A DNA stretch of 6,024 nt, from the NCBI GenBank assembly GCA_001797415.1, contig MGPL01000111.1:1-6024 (forward strand), read 5' to 3'. Each line of letters begins with the position of its first letter. Positions within the stretch are counted from its first letter, which is position 1. Shown piece by piece: positions 1 through 5,001 of this stretch. A model generated the notes under the pieces. The model searched no databases, had not been told where the DNA came from, and saw nothing but the letters and a program-made list of their open reading frames with translations. Position numbers and translations under genes: made by a program. The DNA comes from Deltaproteobacteria bacterium GWA2_55_10 (GTDB taxonomy: Bacteria > Desulfobacterota > GWC2-55-46).

Positions 1-455
1 TCCTCAATGATGTCCCTGAACTCGTCCTGCGAAAGCCTCAGAAACCCGGTTGACCCGACGCCCGAGGGCACTCTGTAGAAGAGCATGTCCACAAGCTCCT
101 TTATCCTTGGCCTGACCTCTTCAAGGGTGAGGTTCGTGGTCAGGAGCCTCATGCCGCAGTTTATGTCAAAGCCTATGCCTCCAGGGGATATCACGCCTGT
201 TTTCGGGTCAAAGGCCGCCATGCCGCCTATGGGAAAGCCGTAGCCCCAGTGGCCGTCAGGCATGCAGTAGGCGTAATTGACTATGCCTGGAAGACAGGCT
301 ACGTTCGTCACCTGCTCGAAGACGCCGTCGTCCATCTCGCGAATGAGCTTCTCCGTAGCGAAGATTCGAGCCGGGACGAGCATGCCTTCCTTGTAGCCCC
401 TGGGCAGCTCCCATATCGTATCAGATATTCTTTTCAGCGCTGACGGGGTCGCCAT
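1..455 (-). CDS. rtcB: RNA-splicing ligase RtcB, N-terminal part (cut by window edge)
   Basis: RtcB joins RNA 2',3'-cyclic phosphate or 3'-phosphate ends to 5'-OH ends using GTP and Mn2+. It serves tRNA splicing in archaea and animals and RNA repair in bacteria, and acts in the cytoplasm. Reading the minus strand from ATG at 455 gives 151 complete codons before the window ends. The diagnostic RtcB block is intact: MPDGHWGYGFPIGG at about residues 65-78, then PGGIGFDINCGMRL at about 91-104. D97 and C100 of DINCG correspond to the family's metal-binding Asp and Cys. The start is well fixed: an in-frame TAG lies immediately upstream (456-458), and AGGGAG (463-468) sits 7 nt from the ATG. About 480 residues is usual for the family, so roughly two thirds lies outside the window. 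It is divergent from the secreted-protein gene at 830. No partner such as rtcA or an archease is visible. Family assignment is firm; the biological substrate here is unknown. Confidence 0.96.
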   Translation of the reverse strand, partial: MATPSALKRISDTIWELPRGYKEGMLVPARIFATEKLIREMDDGVFEQVTNVACLPGIVNYAYCMPDGHWGYGFPIGGMAAFDPKTGVISPGGIGFDINCGMRLLTTNLTLEEVRPRIKELVDMLFYRVPSGVGSTGFLRLSQDEFRDIIE

Positions 456-462
456 CTATTTA

Positions 463-468
463 CTCCCT
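463..468 (-). promoter_or_regulatory. Ribosome binding site of rtcB
   Basis: AGGGAG on the minus strand lies 7 nt before the ATG at 455. Together with the in-frame TAG directly upstream of that ATG, it decides the start codon. Confidence 0.75.
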
Positions 469-480
469 GTCTATCAGGAT

Positions 481-630
481 GTTGAAAAAGTCCATCCATG
501 GCTTTTTCAACAACGGCTTGTCCGAAGTGAATTCGGCCAAGGCTCACAAATTGATAGACTTTCAAGTCTCGCAATTTGGCAATCCATCCCTGGATTGCCT
601 GGCAGGTTGTTTTTTCACCAACCTGCCAGG
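481..630. repeat. Array of five adjacent stem-loops (inverted repeats)
   Basis: Five inverted repeats follow one another almost without gaps. H1 (481-511) has the 10-bp stem GTTGAAAAAG/CTTTTTCAAC with an inner CCAT/ATGG. H2 (522-536) has CCGAA/TTCGG with a 5-nt loop. H3 (548-577) has AAATTG/CAATTT around AGACT/AGTCT, separated by a 2x2 internal loop. H4 (578-599) has a perfect 9-bp stem, GGCAATCCA/TGGATTGCC, with loop TCCC. H5 (598-630) has a perfect 12-bp stem, CCTGGCAGGTTG/CAACCTGCCAGG, with a T-rich 9-nt loop. No stem is followed by a terminator-grade T run. H1 shares a 14-base motif with repeat copy B at 4608. This may be a structured RNA, a decayed mobile or palindromic repeat cluster, or a 5' leader of rtcB on the minus strand. 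The pairing is seen directly; the function is unknown. Confidence 0.75.
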
Positions 631-721
631 TATGCAGAACCGGTATGATTAATACTTTATCAGAAAAATGCAAGACTGTTTTCAAAGCAGCGCGGGTAAG
701 TTGAAGCTGAACACGCCTTTC

Positions 722-749
722 TTGACAAGGCCACTGCCGGGTTTACAAT
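722..749 (+). promoter_or_regulatory. Sigma70-type promoter for the secreted-protein gene at 830
   Basis: TTGACA (722-727), a perfect -35 box, is followed by a 16-bp spacer and TACAAT (744-749), which matches the -10 consensus at 5 of 6 positions. Transcription would begin near 756, giving a leader of about 74 nt that carries a small hairpin (GCGGA/TCCGC, 768-787) and a run of seven T (803-809). This is the best promoter in the window. Confidence 0.75.
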
Positions 750-816
750 CTAAATATGAGGCAGTACGCGGATGTGAATTTGTCCGCATAATGCGCTCAA
801 GGTTTTTTTGATTTCC

Positions 817-824
817 AAGGAGGT
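817..824 (+). promoter_or_regulatory. Near-perfect Shine-Dalgarno site
   Basis: AAGGAGGT lies 5 nt upstream of the ATG at 830. It is the strongest ribosome binding site in the window and suggests high expression of the first secreted paralog. Confidence 0.85.
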
Positions 825-829
825 GCGAA

Positions 830-1264
830 ATGAAAAGAAGCTTATTGGCCGCGATCGTGGCTTTTGCCTCGGCCGGTCTTGTCTCTACTGCCGACGCCTC
901 GTTTGAGATACCGCTCGAAGGCGATTTCTATTCGCAGGGAGCACAGGGGCTGGTAGGTATCCAGGAGTCCGAACTCGCGTCTTACGAAAAGCAGTTGATG
1001 ATCGAAGTGAACGGGCTCAGGCCGAATTCGGTCTATTCAGTGTGGCTCACCAGGAAGGACCCGTCCAGGGTGCAGGGCCTTGGCGTTGAGGACTACTCCT
1101 TCACGACTGACGCATCCGGTGGCGGCCGGTTCGTGGCTTATCTTCCGGTAGGGGAGTTGAGCAACTGGGACACGCTCGAGGTAGCCCATCACCCGAACGG
1201 CGACCCCAAGGACCTTGACAACGCCCAGATAGCCTTGAGAGGCGATCTGGATACCTATGACTAA
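830..1264 (+). CDS. Small secreted protein of unknown function, paralog 1
   Basis: The 144-residue product begins with a clear Sec signal peptide: basic KR, a hydrophobic Leu/Ala/Val stretch, then cleavage expected after A23 in the ADA-S context. The mature part is about 121 residues, acidic and without Cys, so a periplasmic, surface or extracellular location is likely. Visible landmarks are GLRPNS (about 62-67), VWL (71-73), a Gly-rich turn around 94-99, WDTLEV (113-118), HHPN (120-123) and ALRG (135-138). Alternating hydrophobic residues suggest a beta-sandwich. The same landmarks recur in the next gene, so the two are tandem paralogs. A strong promoter (722-749) and an almost ideal ribosome binding site point to high expression. 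I do not recognise the family. The conserved His pair could bind metal, but that is only inference. TAA at 1262-1264 ends it, 93 bp before paralog 2. Confidence 0.9.
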   Translation: MKRSLLAAIVAFASAGLVSTADASFEIPLEGDFYSQGAQGLVGIQESELASYEKQLMIEVNGLRPNSVYSVWLTRKDPSRVQGLGVEDYSFTTDASGGGRFVAYLPVGELSNWDTLEVAHHPNGDPKDLDNAQIALRGDLDTYD

Positions 1265-1290
1265 CGGTTAACCGATGCGCCTGCGGGGTG

Positions 1291-1330
1291 AAAGGGGCCT
1301 TGGGCCTTTATGCGCCTGAGGCCCTTTTTC
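1291..1330 (+). terminator. Intrinsic terminator or attenuator between the two secreted paralogs
   Basis: GGGCCT (1302-1307) pairs perfectly with AGGCCC (1319-1324) and is followed directly by TTTTTC and further T-rich sequence. An alternative upstream arm, AAAGGGGCCT (1291-1300), can pair with the same right arm and part of the T run (AGGCCCTTT) with one bulged G, so two stems compete. It lies 37 nt after the first gene's stop and just before the second gene's ribosome binding site at 1345. It may lower expression of the second gene rather than end the transcript. Confidence 0.6.
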
Positions 1331-1357
1331 TTTTGGGCCATCTCAGGAGCAAATAAA

Positions 1358-1777
1358 ATGAGACACCTCATTATGAAGCTTGCGGTAGTTGCCGCGTTCC
1401 TTTCGGCGACAACAGCGTGGGCAACGCCCAGCCGGATAGAGCTCAAGGGCGAGATATGGGACGACGCAGAGGGAGAGGCCCTGATCGCTGACATCAAAGA
1501 CGACCAGAAGGAGATAAGGATAAACGCGAGCGGCCTTGAGCCGAACTCCACCTTCTCGATCTGGCTCATAGACGAAACTCCCATGCTGGGCGAGGTCGGC
1601 ATAGGCTCAGGCGACCTTACTTTTGTGAGCGACAGCAACGGCAAGGGGACCTATACTGCGCTGGTGCCCGCGAGGCAGTTCAAGGACTGGGACAAGATAG
1701 AGGTACTGCACCACCCCAACCAGGATACAGAGGACATGGAGGGAGCGGAGCTGGCCTTGAGGGGCAGCCTGGAATAG
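1358..1777 (+). CDS. Small secreted protein of unknown function, paralog 2
   Basis: The 139-residue product starts at ATG 1358, preceded by AGGAG (1345-1349) with an 8-nt spacer. An in-frame upstream ATG at 1310 lies in the terminator loop, lacks a ribosome site, and would put a poor leader before the signal peptide, so it was not used. A Sec signal peptide ends at about A22 (AWA before TPS). The mature part shares a spaced pattern with the preceding gene: GLEPNS (59-64), IWL (68-70), a Gly-containing turn near 92-97, WDKIEV (111-116), HHPN (118-121) and ALRG (133-136). This indicates a tandem duplication that has since diverged strongly. The protein is acidic and Cys-free, and probably a beta-sandwich. 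No recognised family, so no function is assigned. Its TAG stop is followed at once by repeat copy A. Confidence 0.88.
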   Translation: MRHLIMKLAVVAAFLSATTAWATPSRIELKGEIWDDAEGEALIADIKDDQKEIRINASGLEPNSTFSIWLIDETPMLGEVGIGSGDLTFVSDSNGKGTYTALVPARQFKDWDKIEVLHHPNQDTEDMEGAELALRGSLE

Positions 1778-1928
1778 CAGGCTGCACCAAAAGTCCATCT
1801 GCTGCGTTGGCCTCAGAAGCTCGTCGCTGCGACGTACAAGAAGAGTACGCCTCATTCCTCGCTCCCCGATTTAACCGGGGCCTTGCATATGGAGCTTATT
1901 TGAAGCCTGATCCTGAGTTTTTCAGCAA
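1778..1928 (+). repeat. Dispersed intergenic repeat, copy A (about 151 bp)
   Basis: It begins at the base after the stop codon of paralog 2 with CAGGCTGC and ends with GAGTTTTTCAGCA. It aligns along its whole length with copy B (4600-4752). Shared blocks include AAAAGTCCATCTGC, GAGTACGCCTCATTCCTC (AAGTACGCCTCATTCCTC in copy B) and GCCTTGCATATGGAGCTT. Copy A differs by an extra small hairpin, CCCCG/CGGGG, around 1863-1880. An internal stem, CGTAC/GTACG (1833-1849), matches a longer one in copy B. The ends are roughly inverted relative to each other. No open reading frame of its own is credible. It may be a non-autonomous mobile element or a REP-like repeat at gene 3' ends. Confidence 0.8.
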
Positions 1929-1943
1929 CATGAAAATTGCGTC

Positions 1944-1974
1944 GAAAGGGGCGCAAAACGCGCCCCTTTCTCTT
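1944..1974 (+). terminator. Strong hairpin, probable terminator after the paralog pair
   Basis: GAAAGGGGCGC (1944-1954) and GCGCCCCTTTC (1960-1970) form a perfect 11-bp stem with loop AAAAC. The following tract is only moderately T-rich (TCTT), so terminator function is likely but not certain. It separates the secreted-protein genes from the epimerase promoter just downstream. Confidence 0.6.
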
Positions 1975-2000
1975 GACCCTCCGTGAGAAACTGTGATAGT
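1973..2000 (+). promoter_or_regulatory. Possible promoter giving a leaderless epimerase transcript
   Basis: TTGACC (1973-1978), a 16-bp spacer and GATAGT (1995-2000) match the -35 at 5 of 6 and the -10 at 4 of 6 positions. The predicted start of transcription, about 2006-2008, is only a few bases before the ATG at 2010, which has no Shine-Dalgarno site. The -10 box is weak, so this is tentative. Confidence 0.4.
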
Positions 2001-2009
2001 TTTAACCGC

Positions 2010-2969
2010 ATGAGGATAATAGTGACAGGCGGCGCGGGCTTCATAGGCTCGCACCTCACAGAGGCGCTCCTTGAGCGCGCAGACCAGGTAGCAATAATCG
2101 ACGATTTCAACGCCTTCTACGACCCGGGACTCAAGAGGGAGAACATAGAGGCCTTGAGGCGCAAGGCGCCCCTTACCCTTTTCGAGGCCGACATAAGGGA
2201 CAAAATGAAGGTGGACGAGGCCTTTGCCTCTTTCAAGCCGGACGCCGTATGCCACCTTGCCGCACGGGCAGGCGTGAGGCCTTCGATAGAAGACCCGCTC
2301 CTCTATGAAGAGGTCAACTGCATCGGGACTCTCAACCTGCTCGAGGCATCGAGGAAGACCGGGGTTAAAAATTTTGTTTTTGCCTCGTCTTCATCGGTCT
2401 ACGGCATAAACAGCAAGGTTCCGTTCTCGGAAGAAGACCCCATAACTTGCCCTATTTCCCCGTACGCGACGACAAAGAGGGCAGGGGAGCTGATGTGCTT
2501 CACATATTCGCACCTTTACGGGCTTCCCTCGACCTCCCTGAGGTTTTTCACTGTCTACGGCGAACGGGGAAGGCCGGACATGGCAGTCGCCAAATTTACA
2601 AAGCTCATCAACGAGGGCAAGGAGATACAGGTCTACGGCGACGGCACCGCGAGAAGGGATTTTACCTATGTCAAGGACATCATCTCCGGGCTTATTAAAT
2701 CGATAGACACGCAATCAAGGTACGAGATCGTTAACCTCGGCGGCGCAAACACCATAGAGGTCAACGCGCTCATAGGGCTCATTGAGAAGGCGCTTGGCAA
2801 GAAGGCAGATATCAGGTACATGGACCCGGCCCCCGGCGACGTTCCCATTACGTACGCTGACGTCGCGAAGGCCAAAAGGCTCCTTGGCTTCAGCCCGGCC
2901 GTAAGGATAGACGAGGGAGTCGAGAGATACGTAAGGTGGTTCCTTGAAAGGCAGGCCTCAAAGGTCTGA
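2010..2969 (+). CDS. NAD-dependent sugar epimerase, probable UDP-glucuronate 4-epimerase
   Basis: This 319-residue protein is an extended short-chain dehydrogenase/reductase that inverts C4 of a nucleotide sugar through a transient 4-keto form, in the cytoplasm, feeding capsule, O-antigen or exopolysaccharide synthesis. The N-terminal Rossmann motif TGGAGFIG (6-13) binds NAD, and the acidic DD at 31-32 follows strand 2. FYDPGLKREN (36-45) and HLAARAGVRPSIEDP (82-96) are typical of the UDP-glucuronate 4-epimerase branch. The catalytic set is SSSSVYG (126-132) with Y152 and K156 in YATTK. RFFTVYGERGRPDMA (178-192) and GDGTARRDFTYV (210-221) shape the sugar-nucleotide site. Length is normal. GTG at 1983 is in frame but adds nine residues before the Rossmann strand and has no ribosome site, so ATG 2010 was chosen. 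It heads a tight three-gene run, with no other glycan gene nearby. Substrate could instead be another UDP-sugar. Confidence 0.92.
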   Translation: MRIIVTGGAGFIGSHLTEALLERADQVAIIDDFNAFYDPGLKRENIEALRRKAPLTLFEADIRDKMKVDEAFASFKPDAVCHLAARAGVRPSIEDPLLYEEVNCIGTLNLLEASRKTGVKNFVFASSSSVYGINSKVPFSEEDPITCPISPYATTKRAGELMCFTYSHLYGLPSTSLRFFTVYGERGRPDMAVAKFTKLINEGKEIQVYGDGTARRDFTYVKDIISGLIKSIDTQSRYEIVNLGGANTIEVNALIGLIEKALGKKADIRYMDPAPGDVPITYADVAKAKRLLGFSPAVRIDEGVERYVRWFLERQASKV

Positions 2970-2972
2970 AGC

Positions 2973-2976
2973 GGAG
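2973..2976 (+). promoter_or_regulatory. Ribosome binding site deciding a TTG start
   Basis: GGAG lies 6 nt before TTG at 2983 and 3 nt after the epimerase stop. It supports TTG 2983 over the in-frame TTG at 2944, which overlaps the epimerase and has no such site. Confidence 0.7.
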
Positions 2977-2982
2977 AAAGCG

Positions 2983-4017
2983 TTGAAAAAAGTATTCATA
3001 AAGGACATAAAGGAGCGGGACAACGTAAACGAGGCCTTCCTTGTCGCCAAGAAGGAGACAGGGATAAGCAAGTCCGGCAAACCTTATTTGAACCTGAGGA
3101 TAATGGACTCTTCAGGAGAGATGGAAGCCAGAGTCTGGGATGACGCAGAGGAGGTCGGCAAGGGCTTCAGCAAAAACGACGTGGCGCAGATAAAGGGCTT
3201 TGCCGTCGCCTACCAGGGCGGCATACAGCTCAATGTCTCCTCCGCGAAGACGATTGCCGAGGGCCAGTACTCGCTCCGTGACTTCCTCCCGGCTTCAGCG
3301 GCTGACCCGGCTGAGCTTGCCGCTGGCCTTGATTCGATAGTAGAGAGCATCAAGGACAGGCTTGTGAAGGCGCTCCTCAAATCCATATTCACCGACCCTG
3401 AGGTGAGGGACAGGTTCCTTACTGCCCCGGCCGCCAAGACCATGCACCACCCGTACCTGGGCGGCCTCGCCGAGCACGTGCTCTCCATCTGCGGCCTTGC
3501 CGAGAAGATAATAGAGCACTACGGAGAGAGCATAAACCGCGACATCCTTCTGGCGGGCGCTCTCCTCCACGACATCGGAAAGATATACGAGCTTTCATAC
3601 CAGCGCTCGTTCGACTACACGGACGAGGGCAGGCTCCTGGGGCATATAACCATCGGCATCGAGCTTATAGACAGGAAGGCTGCCGCCATCCCGGATTTTC
3701 CGAGGGAGATCTCGATGCATATAAAGCATCTGGTGCTGTCGCACCACGGTCAGCTCGAATTCGGCTCGCCAAAGAGGCCCAAGACAATAGAGGCAATAAT
3801 ACTCTCCTACCTGGACGACCTTGACGCCAAGGTCAATACGGTAAGGGCCCTTATCACCGACAAGGGCGACGGCTCGAACTGGACCTCTTACCAGAAGCTC
3901 TTCGAAAGGTACATCTACAGGGGAGGCGCCCCTTCATCAGAGGAAGAGGCCAGCCAGCCCGATGAGAAAAAGGAAGAGGCCAAGGCTGACAAGGGAACCT
4001 TAAACCTCTTCAGATAG
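2983..4017 (+). CDS. 3'-5' exoribonuclease of the YhaM family (OB fold plus HD domain)
   Basis: This 344-residue cytoplasmic nuclease should trim RNA, and possibly single-stranded DNA, from the 3' end with divalent metal. An OB-fold nucleic-acid-binding domain spans about 12-95 (FLVAKKETGISKSGKPYLNL, then an acidic MEARVWDD strand). The HD metal-dependent phosphohydrolase domain spans about 145-310. Visible metal-site candidates are H155-H156 and H165, HDIGK at 196-200, H221, H254-H255 in LSHHG, and the acidic cluster of YLDDLDAK (276-283). The start is TTG 2983, giving MKKVFIKDIKERD, the usual family N-terminus. An upstream in-frame TTG at 2944 would add 13 residues overlapping the epimerase. 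The C-terminus (about 317-338) is a Glu/Lys-rich low-complexity tail, making the protein longer than B. subtilis YhaM (about 314). Genes on either side are 13-14 nt away, indicating cotranscription. Confidence 0.93.
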   Translation: MKKVFIKDIKERDNVNEAFLVAKKETGISKSGKPYLNLRIMDSSGEMEARVWDDAEEVGKGFSKNDVAQIKGFAVAYQGGIQLNVSSAKTIAEGQYSLRDFLPASAADPAELAAGLDSIVESIKDRLVKALLKSIFTDPEVRDRFLTAPAAKTMHHPYLGGLAEHVLSICGLAEKIIEHYGESINRDILLAGALLHDIGKIYELSYQRSFDYTDEGRLLGHITIGIELIDRKAAAIPDFPREISMHIKHLVLSHHGQLEFGSPKRPKTIEAIILSYLDDLDAKVNTVRALITDKGDGSNWTSYQKLFERYIYRGGAPSSEEEASQPDEKKEEAKADKGTLNLFR

Positions 4018-4031
4018 CCAATCCACCCCAT

Positions 4032-4610
4032 ATGGAACCCCGCAAGGAACTCGACAAGCTCAACAAGACTGTCCAAATCGCGGTCGAGGGCCGTTTCAGC
4101 GGCTCAAAGCCGGTCTTCGGAGAAGGCCCGGTCCCGTGTAGCCTCATGGTGCTCGGAGAGGCCCCAGGCCGCGACGAGACAAGGCTCGGAAGGCCCTTTG
4201 CGGGCAAGGGCGGGTCTTTCTTTATACAGGTTTTTGAAGAGACCTTACGTATGAAGCGGGACATGGTCTATATCTCGAACGTGCTCAAGATATGGCCCAA
4301 CGTGGAGACAAAGAGGCTCCGCACACGGGCGCCTGGCAAGGACGAGGCAGAGTTCTTCCTGCCGTATCTCAGGAAAGAAATCGAGATAGTAGACCCCAGG
4401 GTAATACTCGCGGTGGGGAAGACCGCCTTTTCAGCGCTTTTACCCGGAGAAGAGTTCAGGGCAGGCGAATGGAAGGTTTCAGGCGGAAGAAAGGTGATGC
4501 CCGTCTATCATCCGTCGTACATACTTCGGAGACAGAAGAGCCTTGAAGCGAGCGTAAACGAACTCAAGACCGCTCTCCTGAAGGTCAAAAAAGAACTAAC
4601 AGGCTGCTGA
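4032..4610 (+). CDS. Uracil-DNA glycosylase, family 4-like, lacking the Fe-S cysteines
   Basis: Uracil-DNA glycosylases remove uracil from DNA, starting base-excision repair. The 192-residue product follows the family 4 plan. It has VFGEG (28-32), motif 1 GEAPGRDETRLGRPFAGKGG (42-61), a VYISNVLK strand (79-86), DPRVILAVGKTA (121-132), and the late motif HPSYILR (160-166) carrying the DNA-facing His. Family 4 enzymes normally hold a 4Fe-4S cluster through four Cys. Here the N-terminal CxxC is missing, the Cys of TNVVKC is Ile (LKI, 85-87), and the Cys before the PYL helix is Phe. The only Cys are C36 and C192, neither at a ligand site. The ATG lies 14 nt after the nuclease stop without a visible ribosome site, so translational coupling is likely. 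The last codons and TGA fall inside repeat copy B. Activity on uracil is inferred; another damaged base is possible. Confidence 0.88.
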   Translation: MEPRKELDKLNKTVQIAVEGRFSGSKPVFGEGPVPCSLMVLGEAPGRDETRLGRPFAGKGGSFFIQVFEETLRMKRDMVYISNVLKIWPNVETKRLRTRAPGKDEAEFFLPYLRKEIEIVDPRVILAVGKTAFSALLPGEEFRAGEWKVSGGRKVMPVYHPSYILRRQKSLEASVNELKTALLKVKKELTGC

Positions 4611-4752
4611 AAAAGTCCATCTGCGTCGTTGTCATCGTCGCTCGTCATTGCGGCGTACGCAAAAAGTACGCCTCATTCCTCACTCCTCGACGCCTTGCAT
4701 ATGGAGCTTTTTGAGCAGACTGAACAGATGCGGAGTTTTTCAGCAAGCTGCT
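4600..4752 (+). repeat. Dispersed intergenic repeat, copy B (about 153 bp, inverted ends)
   Basis: The left end CAGGCTGCTGAAAAAGTCC and right end GGAGTTTTTCAGCAAGCTGC are imperfect inverted repeats. It aligns end to end with copy A at 1778-1928. Internally, GCGTAC (4653-4658) pairs with GTACGC (4666-4671), and a second GGAGCTTTTTGAGCAG copy of the right-end motif sits at about 4697-4712. The element fills the whole gap between two convergent genes, from inside the glycosylase stop to 4 bp before the zinc-ribbon stop at 4757. Folded as RNA, its ends could pair and serve both genes as a 3' structure. I see no other terminator in this gap. Confidence 0.82.
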
Positions 4753-4756
4753 AAAA

Positions 4757-4918
4757 CTATAACCGGGCCTCGACGGGCCTTGCGCTTACCGGGCTGCATA
4801 CGGGGCAGTACGGCTCTCCGGCCTCAAGCGGGCAGTCATGGCCGCACTCTGCGCAGCAAACGCACTCATCAGCCGGATAGGTGCAAACGGGGCAGACCTC
4901 CTCGCCCGGCACATTCAT
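4757..4918 (-). CDS. Small Cys-rich zinc-ribbon-like protein (53 aa)
   Basis: The 53-residue product has nine Cys and one His, arranged as CPVC (9-12), C19, CC (21-22), C25, H27, C29 and CPVC (38-41). The two CPVC knuckles with about 25 residues between them look like a zinc ribbon, and the inner CVCCAECGHDC segment could bind a second metal ion. There is no signal peptide or membrane segment, so it is probably cytoplasmic. An ATG at 4951 would add 11 residues. I prefer ATG 4918 because AAGGA (4926-4930) sits 7 nt upstream and the likely transcription start falls near 4951. It lies downstream of the beta-strand protein gene on the same strand and converges on the glycosylase across repeat B. 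No specific family is recognised; a protein-protein or nucleic-acid adaptor role is conceivable but unproven. Confidence 0.78.
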   Translation of the reverse strand: MNVPGEEVCPVCTYPADECVCCAECGHDCPLEAGEPYCPVCSPVSARPVEARL

Positions 4919-4925
4919 CTTCTTG

Positions 4926-4930
4926 TCCTT
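4926..4930 (-). promoter_or_regulatory. Ribosome binding site deciding the zinc-ribbon start
   Basis: AAGGA on the minus strand, 7 nt before ATG 4918, favours that start over ATG 4951, which has no ribosome site and coincides with the expected transcription start. Confidence 0.6.
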
Positions 4931-4957
4931 TTTTCCATCCGTGATTCCCATGCTTAT

Positions 4958-4985
4958 ATTATACCGCCATCCGGAATGCCTTCAA
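4958..4985 (-). promoter_or_regulatory. Promoter for the zinc-ribbon gene
   Basis: On the minus strand TTGAAG (4980-4985, 4 of 6) is followed by a 16-bp spacer and a perfect TATAAT (4958-4963). It lies wholly in the gap after the upstream gene's stop at 5002. Transcription from near 4951 would give a leader of about 33 nt to ATG 4918. Confidence 0.6.
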
Positions 4986-5001
4986 TACGGTCAGGAACGG
5001 C

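Noticed and set aside
434..685. Minus-strand 83-codon open frame across the hairpin array
   Set aside because: It overlaps the start of rtcB and consists mostly of the inverted-repeat arms. It has no credible ribosome site or recognisable domain, so it is more likely a by-product of the repeats.
1607..1855. Minus-strand 82-codon open frame over the end of paralog 2 and repeat copy A
   Set aside because: It is antisense to a well-supported signal-peptide gene, and its N-terminus is pure repeat sequence.
2944..2982. Earlier TTG start for the YhaM-like nuclease
   Set aside because: It would overlap the epimerase end and add 13 residues not expected at the family N-terminus. TTG 2983 has GGAG at proper spacing and gives the usual MKKVFIKD beginning.
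4648..4944. Plus-strand 98-codon open frame over repeat copy B and the zinc-ribbon gene
   Set aside because: It begins inside the repeat and is antisense to the Cys-rich gene. Its composition (Arg/Pro-rich) is typical of an antisense shadow.
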